DNA of 64,000 nucleotides from contig NC_007948.1 in assembly GCF_000013865.1 (NCBI RefSeq), forward strand, positions 2,790,001 through 2,854,000, read 5' to 3'. Position numbers and translations under genes: made by a program. The DNA is from Polaromonas sp. JS666 (lineage in GTDB: Bacteria; Pseudomonadota; Gammaproteobacteria; Burkholderiales; Burkholderiaceae_C). The notes beneath the pieces are model-generated. The model worked only from the letters and a program-made list of their open reading frames with translations. It searched no databases and was not told where the DNA came from. Shown piece after piece: positions 1-7,366 of the stretch; the first letter of the stretch is position 1, and every line of letters starts with the position of its first letter.

Positions 1-1230
1 AATGCTGCCGAACAAGTCACCTTCCACCCAATGGGCGTCGGGCATCAGCGCAAGAATTCTCTCGCGCAGCAAAGGTACGCCGCTGGAGCCACCCGTGAAA
101 AACACCGTGTCAATGCCTGAGGCCGCGACACCGGCGTCACGCAGCAGCCGTGCCACGGTTTGCGCTACGGAAGCCACTAGCCCCTCGATGGCACCATCCA
201 GATCCGCCCGTTGCAGCGTCACCGTCTCCCCGGCAGCGATGCGGCCGATGTCAATCTGCGCCTCGGCTGCGTTCGACAGGGTGATCTTGGCCTCTTCAAC
301 CTGCAGCGCGAGCCAGTGGCCGGCGCGCTGCCTGACCACGCTCTGCAGCCGCTCCAGCTTGACCTTGTCACGCGCTTCGCGGTGCATGTCGCTGATCTGC
401 GACCAGGACTTTTTGCTGTAGGCCTGGTTGATGGTGTGCCAGGTCGCGAGGTTGAAGTACTGTGCTGACGGTACTTCGCGGCCGCTTTTCAGCAGGCTGC
501 CAAGCCCCAGGATCGGCATCATGCTGGAAAGGCTCAGGTACTTGTCGAAATCCGTGCCCCCAATATGCACGCCACCGCTGGCCAGGATGTCGTCGCGCCG
601 CTCCGGGCGGCCGGCGCGCTCGGGTGACAGACGGATCAACGCAAAGTCGGAGGTACCGCCGCCAATGTCAACCACCAGCACCAGTTCTTCACGGGTGATT
701 TGCGACTCATAGTCAAAGGCTGCCGCAATCGGTTCGTACTGGAAAGCGATCTCGCGCAGGCCGGCCTTGCGGGCAATCTCTTCCAGCGTGCGTTCGGCCC
801 GCAGGTCAGCCTTGTGATCGTCATCCACAAAAAATACCGGCCGGCCAAGCACGGCACGGGTGAATTCACGCCCGGCCGCGTGCTCGGCACGGCGCTTGAG
901 TTCGCCCACAAACTGCGCCAGCAAATCCCTGAACGGCAAGGCCCGGCCCATCACCTCGGTGTGATCGTCCATCATCGAGGTGCCGAGCAGGCTCTTGAGG
1001 GAACGCATCAGTCGGCCCTCATGCCCCGCCAGATAGTCCGCCAGTGCGGCACGCCCATAGCTGACGTGGGCATCTTCGGCGTGGAAAAACACCACCGAGG
1101 GCAGCGTCAGCTTGCCGTCTTCGAGCGGCAACAACAGAGAGGATGGAGCGCTTTGCCCGGGCCGCCTCCAGCCCGTGGTGGAGTTGGACGTTCCGAAGTC
1201 AATCCCGCATGCGTCAGCCAAGGTACTCAC
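1..1230 (-). CDS. Hsp70-family protein (YegD-like), 3' end cut by the window edge
   Basis: The leftward frame opens at a GTG at 1230 and stays open to base 1, so the C-terminus lies outside. It begins VSTLADACGIDFGTSNS, the Hsp70/actin phosphate-1 signature (GIDFGTSNS). Further motifs are DIGGGTSDF (phosphate 2) and FFTGGSSGVP (adenosine motif) near the cut end. This is an ATPase fold of the YegD-like, non-canonical Hsp70 type; about 410 residues are visible. The start codon overlaps the stop of the upstream gene (GTGA), so the two are translationally coupled. There is no DnaJ or GrpE gene nearby, so it is unlikely to be the housekeeping DnaK. The client or role is unknown. Confidence 0.85.
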   Translation of the reverse strand, partial: MSTLADACGIDFGTSNSTTGWRRPGQSAPSSLLLPLEDGKLTLPSVVFFHAEDAHVSYGRAALADYLAGHEGRLMRSLKSLLGTSMMDDHTEVMGRALPFRDLLAQFVGELKRRAEHAAGREFTRAVLGRPVFFVDDDHKADLRAERTLEEIARKAGLREIAFQYEPIAAAFDYESQITREELVLVVDIGGGTSDFALIRLSPERAGRPERRDDILASGGVHIGGTDFDKYLSLSSMMPILGLGSLLKSGREVPSAQYFNLATWHTINQAYSKKSWSQISDMHREARDKVKLERLQSVVRQRAGHWLALQVEEAKITLSNAAEAQIDIGRIAAGETVTLQRADLDGAIEGLVASVAQTVARLLRDAGVAASGIDTVFFTGGSSGVPLLRERILALMPDAHWVEGDLFGSI

Positions 1231-1763
1231 CGCTCAGCCGGCCTGCGAAAGTCGTTCTCGACCCAGGTCACCGCGCTGGCGCGGCTGAGCTTGAAGGACG
1301 GCAGCACACGGACCTGCGCCAGTTGCTCGCCTCCTTCATCATGGGCGCTGAGCAAGGCATGGGGGTTGTCTTCATCGGGCACGATATCGAGCGAGACGGT
1401 GACTCTGGATAATTTTGCCGTCACCGTGATGCGCTGGTGCAGCGTGGCATGCAGTTGCTGCTCGTGCCTGCGGACAAATTCCGAGGCGGTTTTGACCAGC
1501 GTGCTGAAGGCCGGCCCGTCAAGCGGTTTGGGGTTCTTTTTGTCGCGCCCCATGGTCCAGGGGCCAACCAGCGCCGGCTCCGGCTCGCCATCCTTGATCA
1601 TGGCGACGGCCCAGCCGTCGTCGTCTTCGTTCTTGAGGACTTGCGCCGTCCATCCGTCGCCGCGCCACAGGCGGGCCTCTTGTATTTTGGGGAAATGCCC
1701 GGGAGCGGAATCGGAAGCGGGGTCTGCGGCCAGGTCAGGCGGCTGGATGCGGGAGTCGGTCAA
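1227..1763 (-). CDS. Conserved-looking hypothetical protein coupled to the Hsp70-like gene
   Basis: A 178-residue soluble protein with no signal peptide or membrane segment. I do not recognise a family. The N-terminal 25 residues are polar and proline-rich; the body has an antiparallel-strand flavour (EARLWRGDGWTAQVL, GWAVAMIKDGEPEPALVGPW) and a basic, Trp-containing end. Its stop overlaps the GTG start of the Hsp70-like gene by four bases, so the pair is probably co-translated. That makes it a candidate co-factor or substrate adaptor of that ATPase. This is inference from position only. Confidence 0.7.
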   Translation of the reverse strand: MTDSRIQPPDLAADPASDSAPGHFPKIQEARLWRGDGWTAQVLKNEDDDGWAVAMIKDGEPEPALVGPWTMGRDKKNPKPLDGPAFSTLVKTASEFVRRHEQQLHATLHQRITVTAKLSRVTVSLDIVPDEDNPHALLSAHDEGGEQLAQVRVLPSFKLSRASAVTWVENDFRRPAER

Positions 1764-1907
1764 TGCTCAATCACTCAGGTCAGGAAGGCAGGCCCATGGC
1801 CGCTCGGTAAGCGGCACTGCGGGTTGGGGGCCAGATTTTACAGTTTGCCCCAGCCGGAGTGGCTGCCCGGCCAGGAGACCTTCAAACAGCGCCTCCCGCC
1901 CGCCTGT

Positions 1908-2375
1908 TCAAAGCCCCAGATCGCTCAGGCCCGGATGGTCGTCCGGCCGGCGGCCCAGCGGCCAATGGAACTTGCGGTCGGCTGGCTTGATGGGCAGGTC
2001 GTTGATGCATGCGTGCCGCACGGCCATCAGGCCATTGCTTTCAAACTCCCAGTTTTCGTTGCCGTACGAGCGGAACCAGTTGCCTGCGTCGTCGTGCCAC
2101 TCGTAGGCAAAGCGCACGGCAATGCGGTTGCCGGCAAAAGCCCAGATCTCCTTGATGAGGCGGTAGTCCAGCTCGCGGGCCCATTTGCGTGACAACAAGC
2201 CGACGATTTCCTCCCTGCCGGTGACAAATTCGGCACGGTTGCGCCATGTGCTCTGCGGCGTGTAGGCCAGCGATACCCGCTCCGGGTCGCGCGAGTTCCA
2301 GCCGTCTTCAGCGGCACGCACTTTCTGCACTGCGGTTTCGAAGGTAAACGGTGGCAGTGGTGGCCTTGTTTCCAT
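1908..2375 (-). CDS. DUF1348 / SnoaL-like (NTF2-fold) protein
   Basis: 155 residues. Features typical of DUF1348 are the stretch [18 protein letters not shown] near the N-terminus, the [16 protein letters not shown] motif, and the Trp-rich [19 protein letters not shown] segment. The fold is expected to be a small cone-shaped NTF2-like barrel; the substrate is unknown. The ATG at 2375 is preceded by a good AGGAG ribosome site five bases upstream. The gene is transcribed away from the TetR gene at 2499 across a 123-base gap holding two palindromes, so TetR control is likely. Confidence 0.85.
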   Translation of the reverse strand: METRPPLPPFTFETAVQKVRAAEDGWNSRDPERVSLAYTPQSTWRNRAEFVTGREEIVGLLSRKWARELDYRLIKEIWAFAGNRIAVRFAYEWHDDAGNWFRSYGNENWEFESNGLMAVRHACINDLPIKPADRKFHWPLGRRPDDHPGLSDLGL

Positions 2376-2421
2376 GAGGACTCCTTGAGTTTGAACAGTT
2401 GGATAGCTGAATGCACAGCAA

Positions 2422-2477
2422 GTAGACAGACTTGTCTACTTGCTGGAATTTTGACACAAGTAGACAGATCTGTCTAC
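2422..2477. promoter_or_regulatory. Two palindromic operators between the DUF1348 gene and tetR
   Basis: Two near-identical 18-bp palindromes lie 38 bp apart (start to start): GTAGACAGACTTGTCTAC at 2422-2439 and the perfect GTAGACAGATCTGTCTAC at 2460-2477. The first extends to 11-bp arms (2418-2428 and 2433-2443). Palindromes of this length in a divergent gap next to a TetR gene are the usual binding sites of that regulator. The second lies between the -35 and -10 of the tetR promoter, which suggests autorepression. Confidence 0.8.
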
Positions 2478-2480
2478 AAT
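2451..2480 (+). promoter_or_regulatory. Sigma-70 promoter of the tetR gene
   Basis: A consensus TTGACA (2451-2456) and TACAAT (2475-2480) are separated by 18 bases. The perfect palindromic operator occupies the spacer and touches the -10. The start codon follows 18 bases downstream, so the leader would be only about 12 bases. Confidence 0.7.
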
Positions 2481-2498
2481 GCCCTCATCGCTATTTGA

Positions 2499-3089
2499 AT
2501 GGATGCACCGATGGACGCTTCGACCCTGCCCGCGCGCGAACGCATCCTCGTGACTGCGCACGAACTTTTTTACCGCGACGGCCTGCGCGCCACCGGCATC
2601 GACCGCATCATTGCCGAGTCGGGCGTGGCCAAGCTCACCTTTTATCGGCACTTTCCCAGCAAGGACGAGCTGATTCGAACCTTTCTCGATTACCGCCACG
2701 AGCGCTGGATGGCCTGGTTTGTGGATGCACTGGGGCGCCATGGCGCCGCACCGGGCGGTGGCTTGCAGCCACTCTGGAAGGCTATGGCCGAGTGGTTCAA
2801 TGAACCGGCATTCCGCGGTTGCGCCTTCATCAACGCGGTGGCCGAGGTGGGCGGCAGCCTGCCCGGCGTGCTGCAGATTGCGCAGAACCACAAGCAGGAC
2901 ATGCGACAGGTCATCACCGCCCTTCTGCCCGAGAACCCCGACCGCGCAGACGCTGCCGCCGCCGCAGCGCTGGCCGTTGACGGTGCGATTGTGCGGGCGC
3001 AAATGGACGGCAGTGCCCCGGCGATTGCCGGATTGCGCCAGTTGCTTGATGCGCTGGAGTCCGCAGCCACATCCGCCTCTGGCCGCTAA
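2499..3089 (+). CDS. TetR/AcrR-family transcriptional regulator
   Basis: 196 residues with a classic N-terminal TetR helix-turn-helix: ARERILVTAHELFYRDG, then GIDRIIAESGVAKLTFYRHF (about residues 33-52). The C-terminal ligand domain contains AFRGCAFINAVAEVGG, typical of the YcdC/QacR-like group that senses small organic compounds. A second in-frame ATG four codons on (2511) is also possible. Divergent from a DUF1348 gene; both probably respond to the same inducer through the operators at 2422-2477. The ligand cannot be told from the sequence. Confidence 0.93.
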   Translation: MDAPMDASTLPARERILVTAHELFYRDGLRATGIDRIIAESGVAKLTFYRHFPSKDELIRTFLDYRHERWMAWFVDALGRHGAAPGGGLQPLWKAMAEWFNEPAFRGCAFINAVAEVGGSLPGVLQIAQNHKQDMRQVITALLPENPDRADAAAAAALAVDGAIVRAQMDGSAPAIAGLRQLLDALESAATSASGR

Positions 3090-3303
3090 TCCATTGCCGG
3101 ATTCATTGTCTGATCAATTGCCTGATCCATTGCCGGGTTAGCCGGTTGTCGTTACGATGCAGCTTGAAAGCAAGTCATCTCTTGACAAAAAACCACTGAA
3201 GCCCAATAGCATCAATGGCGTATAGCTATATTTTCAATAGCAAAATCATTCTGGAGCATCTGCATGCAAGCGCACCTTACCAAGTCCCCACCGGAGGCCC
3301 GCC

Positions 3304-3522
3304 ATGAGTGAATGGGTCACCAAGATGCTGGCACTGCTCAAAAGCGCCAATACGTCCGCAGCGCTGGCCCAGATCAAGGCCACCACCAGCAGCAAGGATT
3401 TGCGCCACCTGCATGCGGCACTGGACAAAGCCCAGTTGCTTGCGCGCTTGCCGGGCATCGACACCGCCATCAACGACCAGTTGCAAGCGCTGGCATCTCC
3501 GCGTTTGAGCCGCTCGCCTTAA
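3304..3522 (+). CDS. Small hypothetical protein, 72 residues
   Basis: A short helical-looking protein (MSEWVTKMLALLKSANTSAA at the start, then alternating Leu/Ala heptads), without signal peptide or known motif. A GGAGG ribosome site eight bases before the ATG supports it. It is followed by a perfect 12-bp GC palindrome (3524-3535), which has no T-run. The 214 bases before it hold a TTGACA (3182-3187) without a clear -10 and an AT-rich stretch with two copies of CAATAGCA. No function can be assigned. Confidence 0.6.
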   Translation: MSEWVTKMLALLKSANTSAALAQIKATTSSKDLRHLHAALDKAQLLARLPGIDTAINDQLQALASPRLSRSP

Positions 3523-3549
3523 ACCGGGCGCCCGGGGGGCGCGCAGCGT

Positions 3550-3858
3550 TCAAGTCAGGGCGCGAATTTCGAACTGCGCATCGCCCATGTAGCGGTTGGG
3601 CCCCAGGGCGGCCGTCATGGCGGCAGACTCTGCAGCCTGCCACTGAGTGAAGATTTCAAGCTCTGCGGATGTCAGGACATCTTCAGCCGGGGCCTCGCCA
3701 TAGGTCGCCACGAGCTTCATGTAAGCGGCGTACACGGGTGCGACTAGGCTCGCGTCACCCAGCGTGGCCTCCAGTGCCTGCCTGAAGCGCCGCTCTGCCG
3801 CCTGCAGTTCCTCGGGGGAGACGTCCTCGAAGGCGTACAGCTTGAGGGTGTAGCTCAA
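3550..3858 (-). CDS. Hypothetical protein downstream of the MCE operon
   Basis: 102 residues, acidic and mostly helical (EELQAAERRFRQALEATLGD), no signal peptide. The start is a TTG with a good GAGGA site seven bases upstream; no ATG is available in that part of the frame. It begins ten bases after the stop of the lipoprotein gene on the same strand, so it is probably the last gene of the same transcript. I do not recognise a family. Confidence 0.6.
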   Translation of the reverse strand: MSYTLKLYAFEDVSPEELQAAERRFRQALEATLGDASLVAPVYAAYMKLVATYGEAPAEDVLTSAELEIFTQWQAAESAAMTAALGPNRYMGDAQFEIRALT

Positions 3859-3868
3859 CGGGTGTTCC

Positions 3869-4609
3869 TCACTTGTTTTCTTTCGGTATTTCTTTGGCCG
3901 CTTCCTGTGCAGCTTCTTTTACGGGCGCCTTTGCCCCGGAAGCGCTGCGCTGCGCGATGTCCATACGCCTGCGCAACCGGGCGGCTTCTTCGAGGTCTCC
4001 GCCCTGCTCTGCACGCTGCGCCTGCACGCCCAGCCACGCCAGCAGCGGACGCCGCCAGCCCTGGGCCGAGGCGGTGTCGATAGCCTGCGCGATGACAGCC
4101 GGGCTGGCCTTGCCGGTTTGCAGCAGCACACCTGCGGCGACCAGTTGCGACAGCGGATCGGTCATGGACTTCAGGGCACCGGCATCGCCCACTGCAGCGG
4201 CGCGTTGTGGCGCCGGGAGCAAGGCGACGTCCTGGGGCTGTACCCGACCGCCGAGGTAATCTGCATAGGCGCGCTGCGGCGCCGACACATCCTGGCGCAG
4301 TTTTTCAAAGCCGGCACAGGATTCAAACACGAGGCTGGCCACACGGGTGGCGCAGTGCAGCAGTTCTGCGGTGGCCAGCAAGTCGGCGCGGCCGGTGCGC
4401 GCGAGCTGGCTGCGCGCGCGCTCCAGCTCGGCCTGTTCCACACGGGAATTGCCTTCCATATAAGCGGCCACGGAACGCTCCATGGAACCTTTTGCTTCGA
4501 GTTGCCAGTCGGGCGGCTTCGGGCCGCTGGCGCACGCGCTGAGCAACAAGACGGCAATCGCTCCAACGGCCGCCGTTAATTTCAGGGGGGTGCTCATGGC
4601 GATACTCAT
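3869..4609 (-). CDS. Putative outer-membrane lipoprotein of the MCE/Mla operon
   Basis: 246 residues. The N-terminus is a lipoprotein signal peptide ending in the lipobox LLLSAC (Cys about residue 26), followed by a periplasmic domain rich in Ala/Leu/Arg helices with a TPR-like feel. The tail is Lys/Glu-rich (KEAAQEAAKEIPKENK). The start overlaps the stop of the MCE gene as ATGA. Many MCE operons carry a lipoprotein that contacts the outer membrane; this protein fills that position, but it is not recognisably MlaA or PqiC by sequence. Confidence 0.75.
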   Translation of the reverse strand: MSIAMSTPLKLTAAVGAIAVLLLSACASGPKPPDWQLEAKGSMERSVAAYMEGNSRVEQAELERARSQLARTGRADLLATAELLHCATRVASLVFESCAGFEKLRQDVSAPQRAYADYLGGRVQPQDVALLPAPQRAAAVGDAGALKSMTDPLSQLVAAGVLLQTGKASPAVIAQAIDTASAQGWRRPLLAWLGVQAQRAEQGGDLEEAARLRRRMDIAQRSASGAKAPVKEAAQEAAKEIPKENK

Positions 4610-5646
4610 GGCAGTTTCATCTCCGCGTCACGGGCAAACGGCCATTTGCGGTTGATCTCGTTGACCAGGCTGTCCACCTTGCGCAAGCTGGCCTCCACAT
4701 CGGCCCGCAAGGCGCCCAGATCGGCCGTGGCCTCTTTGGCGTTGGATGTGACGGCCTGCGCGTCTTGCAGCAGGGCATCCACCTTCTTCAGGCTGGTGCG
4801 GGCCTCGCCCAGCATGGTGTTGAGTTGAACAATGGTGGCGCGGGTTTCAGGCATCACGCCGTTGGCGCCAAAGACCTGGGTGTCGGTCTTGGCGGCAATG
4901 GCGTCGAGCTTGGTCAGCAGCGCGTTGGTGCGGTCTAGCGTGGCGAGCAGTTTATTAGCCTCGGCTTCGCTGCCCAGCATCACGGTCAGTGCGCCGCCGG
5001 GGCCATTGAGCCGCTCGGTCAGTGTCTGCAGGTTGGCCATGCTGGCGCCCACCGCGCCGGTGCTTCCCGTCAAGGTGTTGAGGTTTTCGATCAGATCCTT
5101 GGCGGCGGCAATGACCTTGGGGACTTCCGCACTGGCGTCACCCTGGAGCACGGTTCGCACCGCGCCGTCCGGCAACGGCGGGTCTTTCAGCAGGCCGGTG
5201 TAGGCCCGAATGTTGGTGCCGCCCACAATGCCGCGAACCAGGGTAAAGACGCTGGTGGTGCGCAGCCAGTGGGCGTCCTTGCTGGCTACATCAACCAGGA
5301 TACGGGCCTTGCCGTCTTCCGCGAGTTCAATACGCCTGACCCGACCAATCGGAAAGCCTGAAAAGGTCAGGTCCATGCCGACGACCACACCCTCGGAGTC
5401 GTCCGAGATCAACACGAGCCGCTGGGTTGTTTCAAAGGCGCCACGGGCGTATAGCACATACATGGCCGCGCCGCAAACCAGCAGCAGCATGAAGAGCAGC
5501 AGCATCCGGGCCTTGAACTCCAGGCTCGCCACCTGGGCCGGTGAAGACGCGCTCGCCTGCCCCGGCCGGAGGGGATCCACCGAATCAGGATCCGGTGCCG
5601 GTGCGGGCGGAGCGTTCGGAGGTAGCGGGTCTTGGGGTGGGCTCAT
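4606..5646 (-). CDS. MCE (MlaD-like) periplasmic lipid-binding protein
   Basis: 346 residues from the ATG at 5646; a longer frame with a TTG start would overlap the permease gene. After a Pro-rich cytoplasmic leader there is one membrane segment (ARMLLLFMLLLVCGAAMYVLY), then the MCE domain (LISDDSEGVVVGMDLTFSGFPIGRVRRIEL) that forms hexameric lipid channels. A long helical C-terminus (NTMLGEARTSLKKVDALL, repeated heptads) follows, as in MCE proteins that form a tube across the periplasm. It works with the permease immediately upstream to move phospholipids or other lipids. Confidence 0.88.
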   Translation of the reverse strand: MSPPQDPLPPNAPPAPAPDPDSVDPLRPGQASASSPAQVASLEFKARMLLLFMLLLVCGAAMYVLYARGAFETTQRLVLISDDSEGVVVGMDLTFSGFPIGRVRRIELAEDGKARILVDVASKDAHWLRTTSVFTLVRGIVGGTNIRAYTGLLKDPPLPDGAVRTVLQGDASAEVPKVIAAAKDLIENLNTLTGSTGAVGASMANLQTLTERLNGPGGALTVMLGSEAEANKLLATLDRTNALLTKLDAIAAKTDTQVFGANGVMPETRATIVQLNTMLGEARTSLKKVDALLQDAQAVTSNAKEATADLGALRADVEASLRKVDSLVNEINRKWPFARDAEMKLP

Positions 5647-5665
5647 GGGTATACAGGTTCCAGAG

Positions 5666-6469
5666 TCAATAGTAGTTGCCAACCAGTGAGGTCACTTCAA
5701 TCAGCAGGATCACGGCAAACATGCGCACCAGTCCGCGCATTTCAGCGCTGGTGCGCACGCTCGCCTCGCGCATGCCGTACAGGGCGGAGGCCATGGGGAT
5801 CAAGGCCACAGCGAGGCAAAAAAATAGCGTCTTGAGGACAAAGATCAGGGTCACGGCCGGGCTGAAGACCTGGCCAAACAGCCGCGTGTAGGCGGCGAGC
5901 CCCGACACAGTGAAACCATACACCGCCACATAGGCCACCACCAACGCGACCACGCTGCTGAGCGCCGCCAGCGTAATGCCCGAGAACATGCCGGCCACCA
6001 CCCGCGGCAGCACCTCGCGGCGCACAGGGTCGCCCCCCTGGCGCCGCATTTCGTCGAGCTGGCCGCTGGCTTGCATGGCCGTCAATTCAGCCCCATCCGG
6101 GATGGTGCAACGCAGCGCCACAAACAGCGCGGCGGTCAAGGGAATCAGCTCCAGCACCAGCACACGGATGACGACCTGAAGCGCATATTGCGACAGGCCA
6201 TAACTGAGCGCCGTGACCACCACAATGCGTGTGAGCACCACAGTCACCAACGCGCACAGTACGGTAAACCACAAGAGAATAGGAGCTGTATTCAGGTAGA
6301 TGTGCCGTGACAGCACCAGCCGACTTTCCCGGCTGTAGCTTGAGGGCGACAGCGTCAGGACCAACAGCAGGGCCCCGAGGTGTATCAGGCGCCACCATTC
6401 GATGACCCACTGTTGCGCAGCGCGCCCAATTTGCGTGAGTCGACCTTGCCAGGATGCCGTTGAAGCCAT
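5666..6469 (-). CDS. MlaE-family ABC transporter permease
   Basis: 267 residues with about five hydrophobic segments (WWRLIHLGALLLVL, ILLWFTVLCALVTVVL, SVVALVVAYVAVYGF, LIFVLKTLFFCLAVAL, MFAVILLIEVTSLVG). It matches the MlaE/YrbE permease fold, including the DGAELTAMQASGQLD coupling region that contacts the ATPase. First gene of the leftward permease-MCE-lipoprotein operon. No ATPase (MlaF-type) gene is present on either side, so the ATP-binding subunit must be encoded elsewhere or shared with another Mla system. Confidence 0.87.
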   Translation of the reverse strand: MASTASWQGRLTQIGRAAQQWVIEWWRLIHLGALLLVLTLSPSSYSRESRLVLSRHIYLNTAPILLWFTVLCALVTVVLTRIVVVTALSYGLSQYALQVVIRVLVLELIPLTAALFVALRCTIPDGAELTAMQASGQLDEMRRQGGDPVRREVLPRVVAGMFSGITLAALSSVVALVVAYVAVYGFTVSGLAAYTRLFGQVFSPAVTLIFVLKTLFFCLAVALIPMASALYGMREASVRTSAEMRGLVRMFAVILLIEVTSLVGNYY

Positions 6470-6593
6470 TCAACCATGATACCTGTGGGTAAACTTGACG
6501 CATGTAGGATGGCGTGCGTTTTCGCGCCTCTCCATCCTCTCCGAACCGCTTCCGTACGCGTCGTCCCTGACCCCTCATCACCGCACAAAACCC

Positions 6594-7247
6594 ATGGCCA
6601 TTGACACCTGGACCGCCTATTTCCTCGCCTCCATCCTGATTGCGATTTCCCCGGGATCGGGCGCCGTCCTGGCCATGAGCCACGGCCTGAGCTACGGCGT
6701 TAAACGCACGCAGGCCACCATCGCCGGGCTGCAGGCCGGTTTGCTGATGATCCTGGTGGTTGCCGGCGCAGGTGTTGGCTCGCTGCTGTTGGCCTCGGAG
6801 CTGGCTTTCAACGTTGTCAAAATCCTGGGGGCCGCCTACCTGATGTACATAGGCTGGTCACAGTGGCGTTCATCGGACGCCATCATGACGAATGATGTGG
6901 GCGCACCGGCCACCGAAGCGAGCGTTCCGTCATCGCGCAAACGCTGCCTCACAGGCTTGCTGACCAATGCGACCAACCCCAAAGGCATCCTCTTCATGGT
7001 GGCCGTGCTGCCGCAGTTCATCAGCCAGGGCCGCCCGCTCTGGCTCCAGCTGCTGGTCATTGCCATAACCACGGTGGCGGTGGACACCGTGGTGATGCAT
7101 GGCTATGCCTTTGCCGCCAGCAGACTGCAACCCCTGTTTAAAAATGCCCGCGCCATCAAGGTGCAGAACCGCCTGTTTGGCGGCCTGCTCATGGCGGTGG
7201 GTGCGGGCCTGTTTTTTGTCAAGCGCGGCCAGCAGGCTGCGCATTAG
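6594..7247 (+). CDS. LysE/RhtB-family exporter (first copy)
   Basis: 217 residues from the ATG at 6594; an upstream ATG at 6495 adds a non-hydrophobic stretch and is unlikely. LysE signature at the N-terminus (ASILIAISPGSGAVLAMSHG) and the conserved NPKGILFMVAVLPQF in the middle. Six membrane helices are expected. These proteins export amino acids, homoserine lactone or similar metabolites by proton exchange. A MocR regulator converges on its 3' end and a second LysE gene lies 2.2 kb away. Confidence 0.9.
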   Translation: MAIDTWTAYFLASILIAISPGSGAVLAMSHGLSYGVKRTQATIAGLQAGLLMILVVAGAGVGSLLLASELAFNVVKILGAAYLMYIGWSQWRSSDAIMTNDVGAPATEASVPSSRKRCLTGLLTNATNPKGILFMVAVLPQFISQGRPLWLQLLVIAITTVAVDTVVMHGYAFAASRLQPLFKNARAIKVQNRLFGGLLMAVGAGLFFVKRGQQAAH

Positions 7248-7274
7248 GCTTTTCTTTTCATTTGTCATTAAAGC

Positions 7275-7289
7275 GATAGCTGCCTGCAT
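7275..7289. repeat. Degenerate copy of an interspersed repeat
   Basis: GATAGCTGCCTGCAT lies in the 119-base gap between the convergent LysE and MocR genes. It resembles the better copy at 24905-24919. The rest of the gap holds a local duplication of AAAGGCTTGGCAAAA-like sequence (about 7304-7340) and no hairpin with a T-run. Confidence 0.4.
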
Positions 7290-7366
7290 CAGAAAATAAA
7301 GGGCTTGGCAAAAGGCTTGATGAAAGGCTTGGCAAAAACCATGCGCATCCCCGCATAAACACGCGT

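Noticed and set aside
1140-1230. Possible frameshift pair near the start of the Hsp70-like gene (SNSTTGWRRPGQSAPSS)
   Set aside because: The frame reads cleanly from GIDFGTSNS into LEDGKLTLPSVVFF; the odd stretch is in a loop and no second frame gives a better match.
700-2106. Rightward frame of 468 codons opposite the Hsp70-like gene
   Set aside because: Low-complexity, Ser/Arg-rich translation without motifs; it crosses three leftward genes that have clear family or overlap support.
3524-3535. 12-bp GC palindrome after the small gene as a terminator
   Set aside because: Perfect palindrome but no T-run on either strand and almost no loop.
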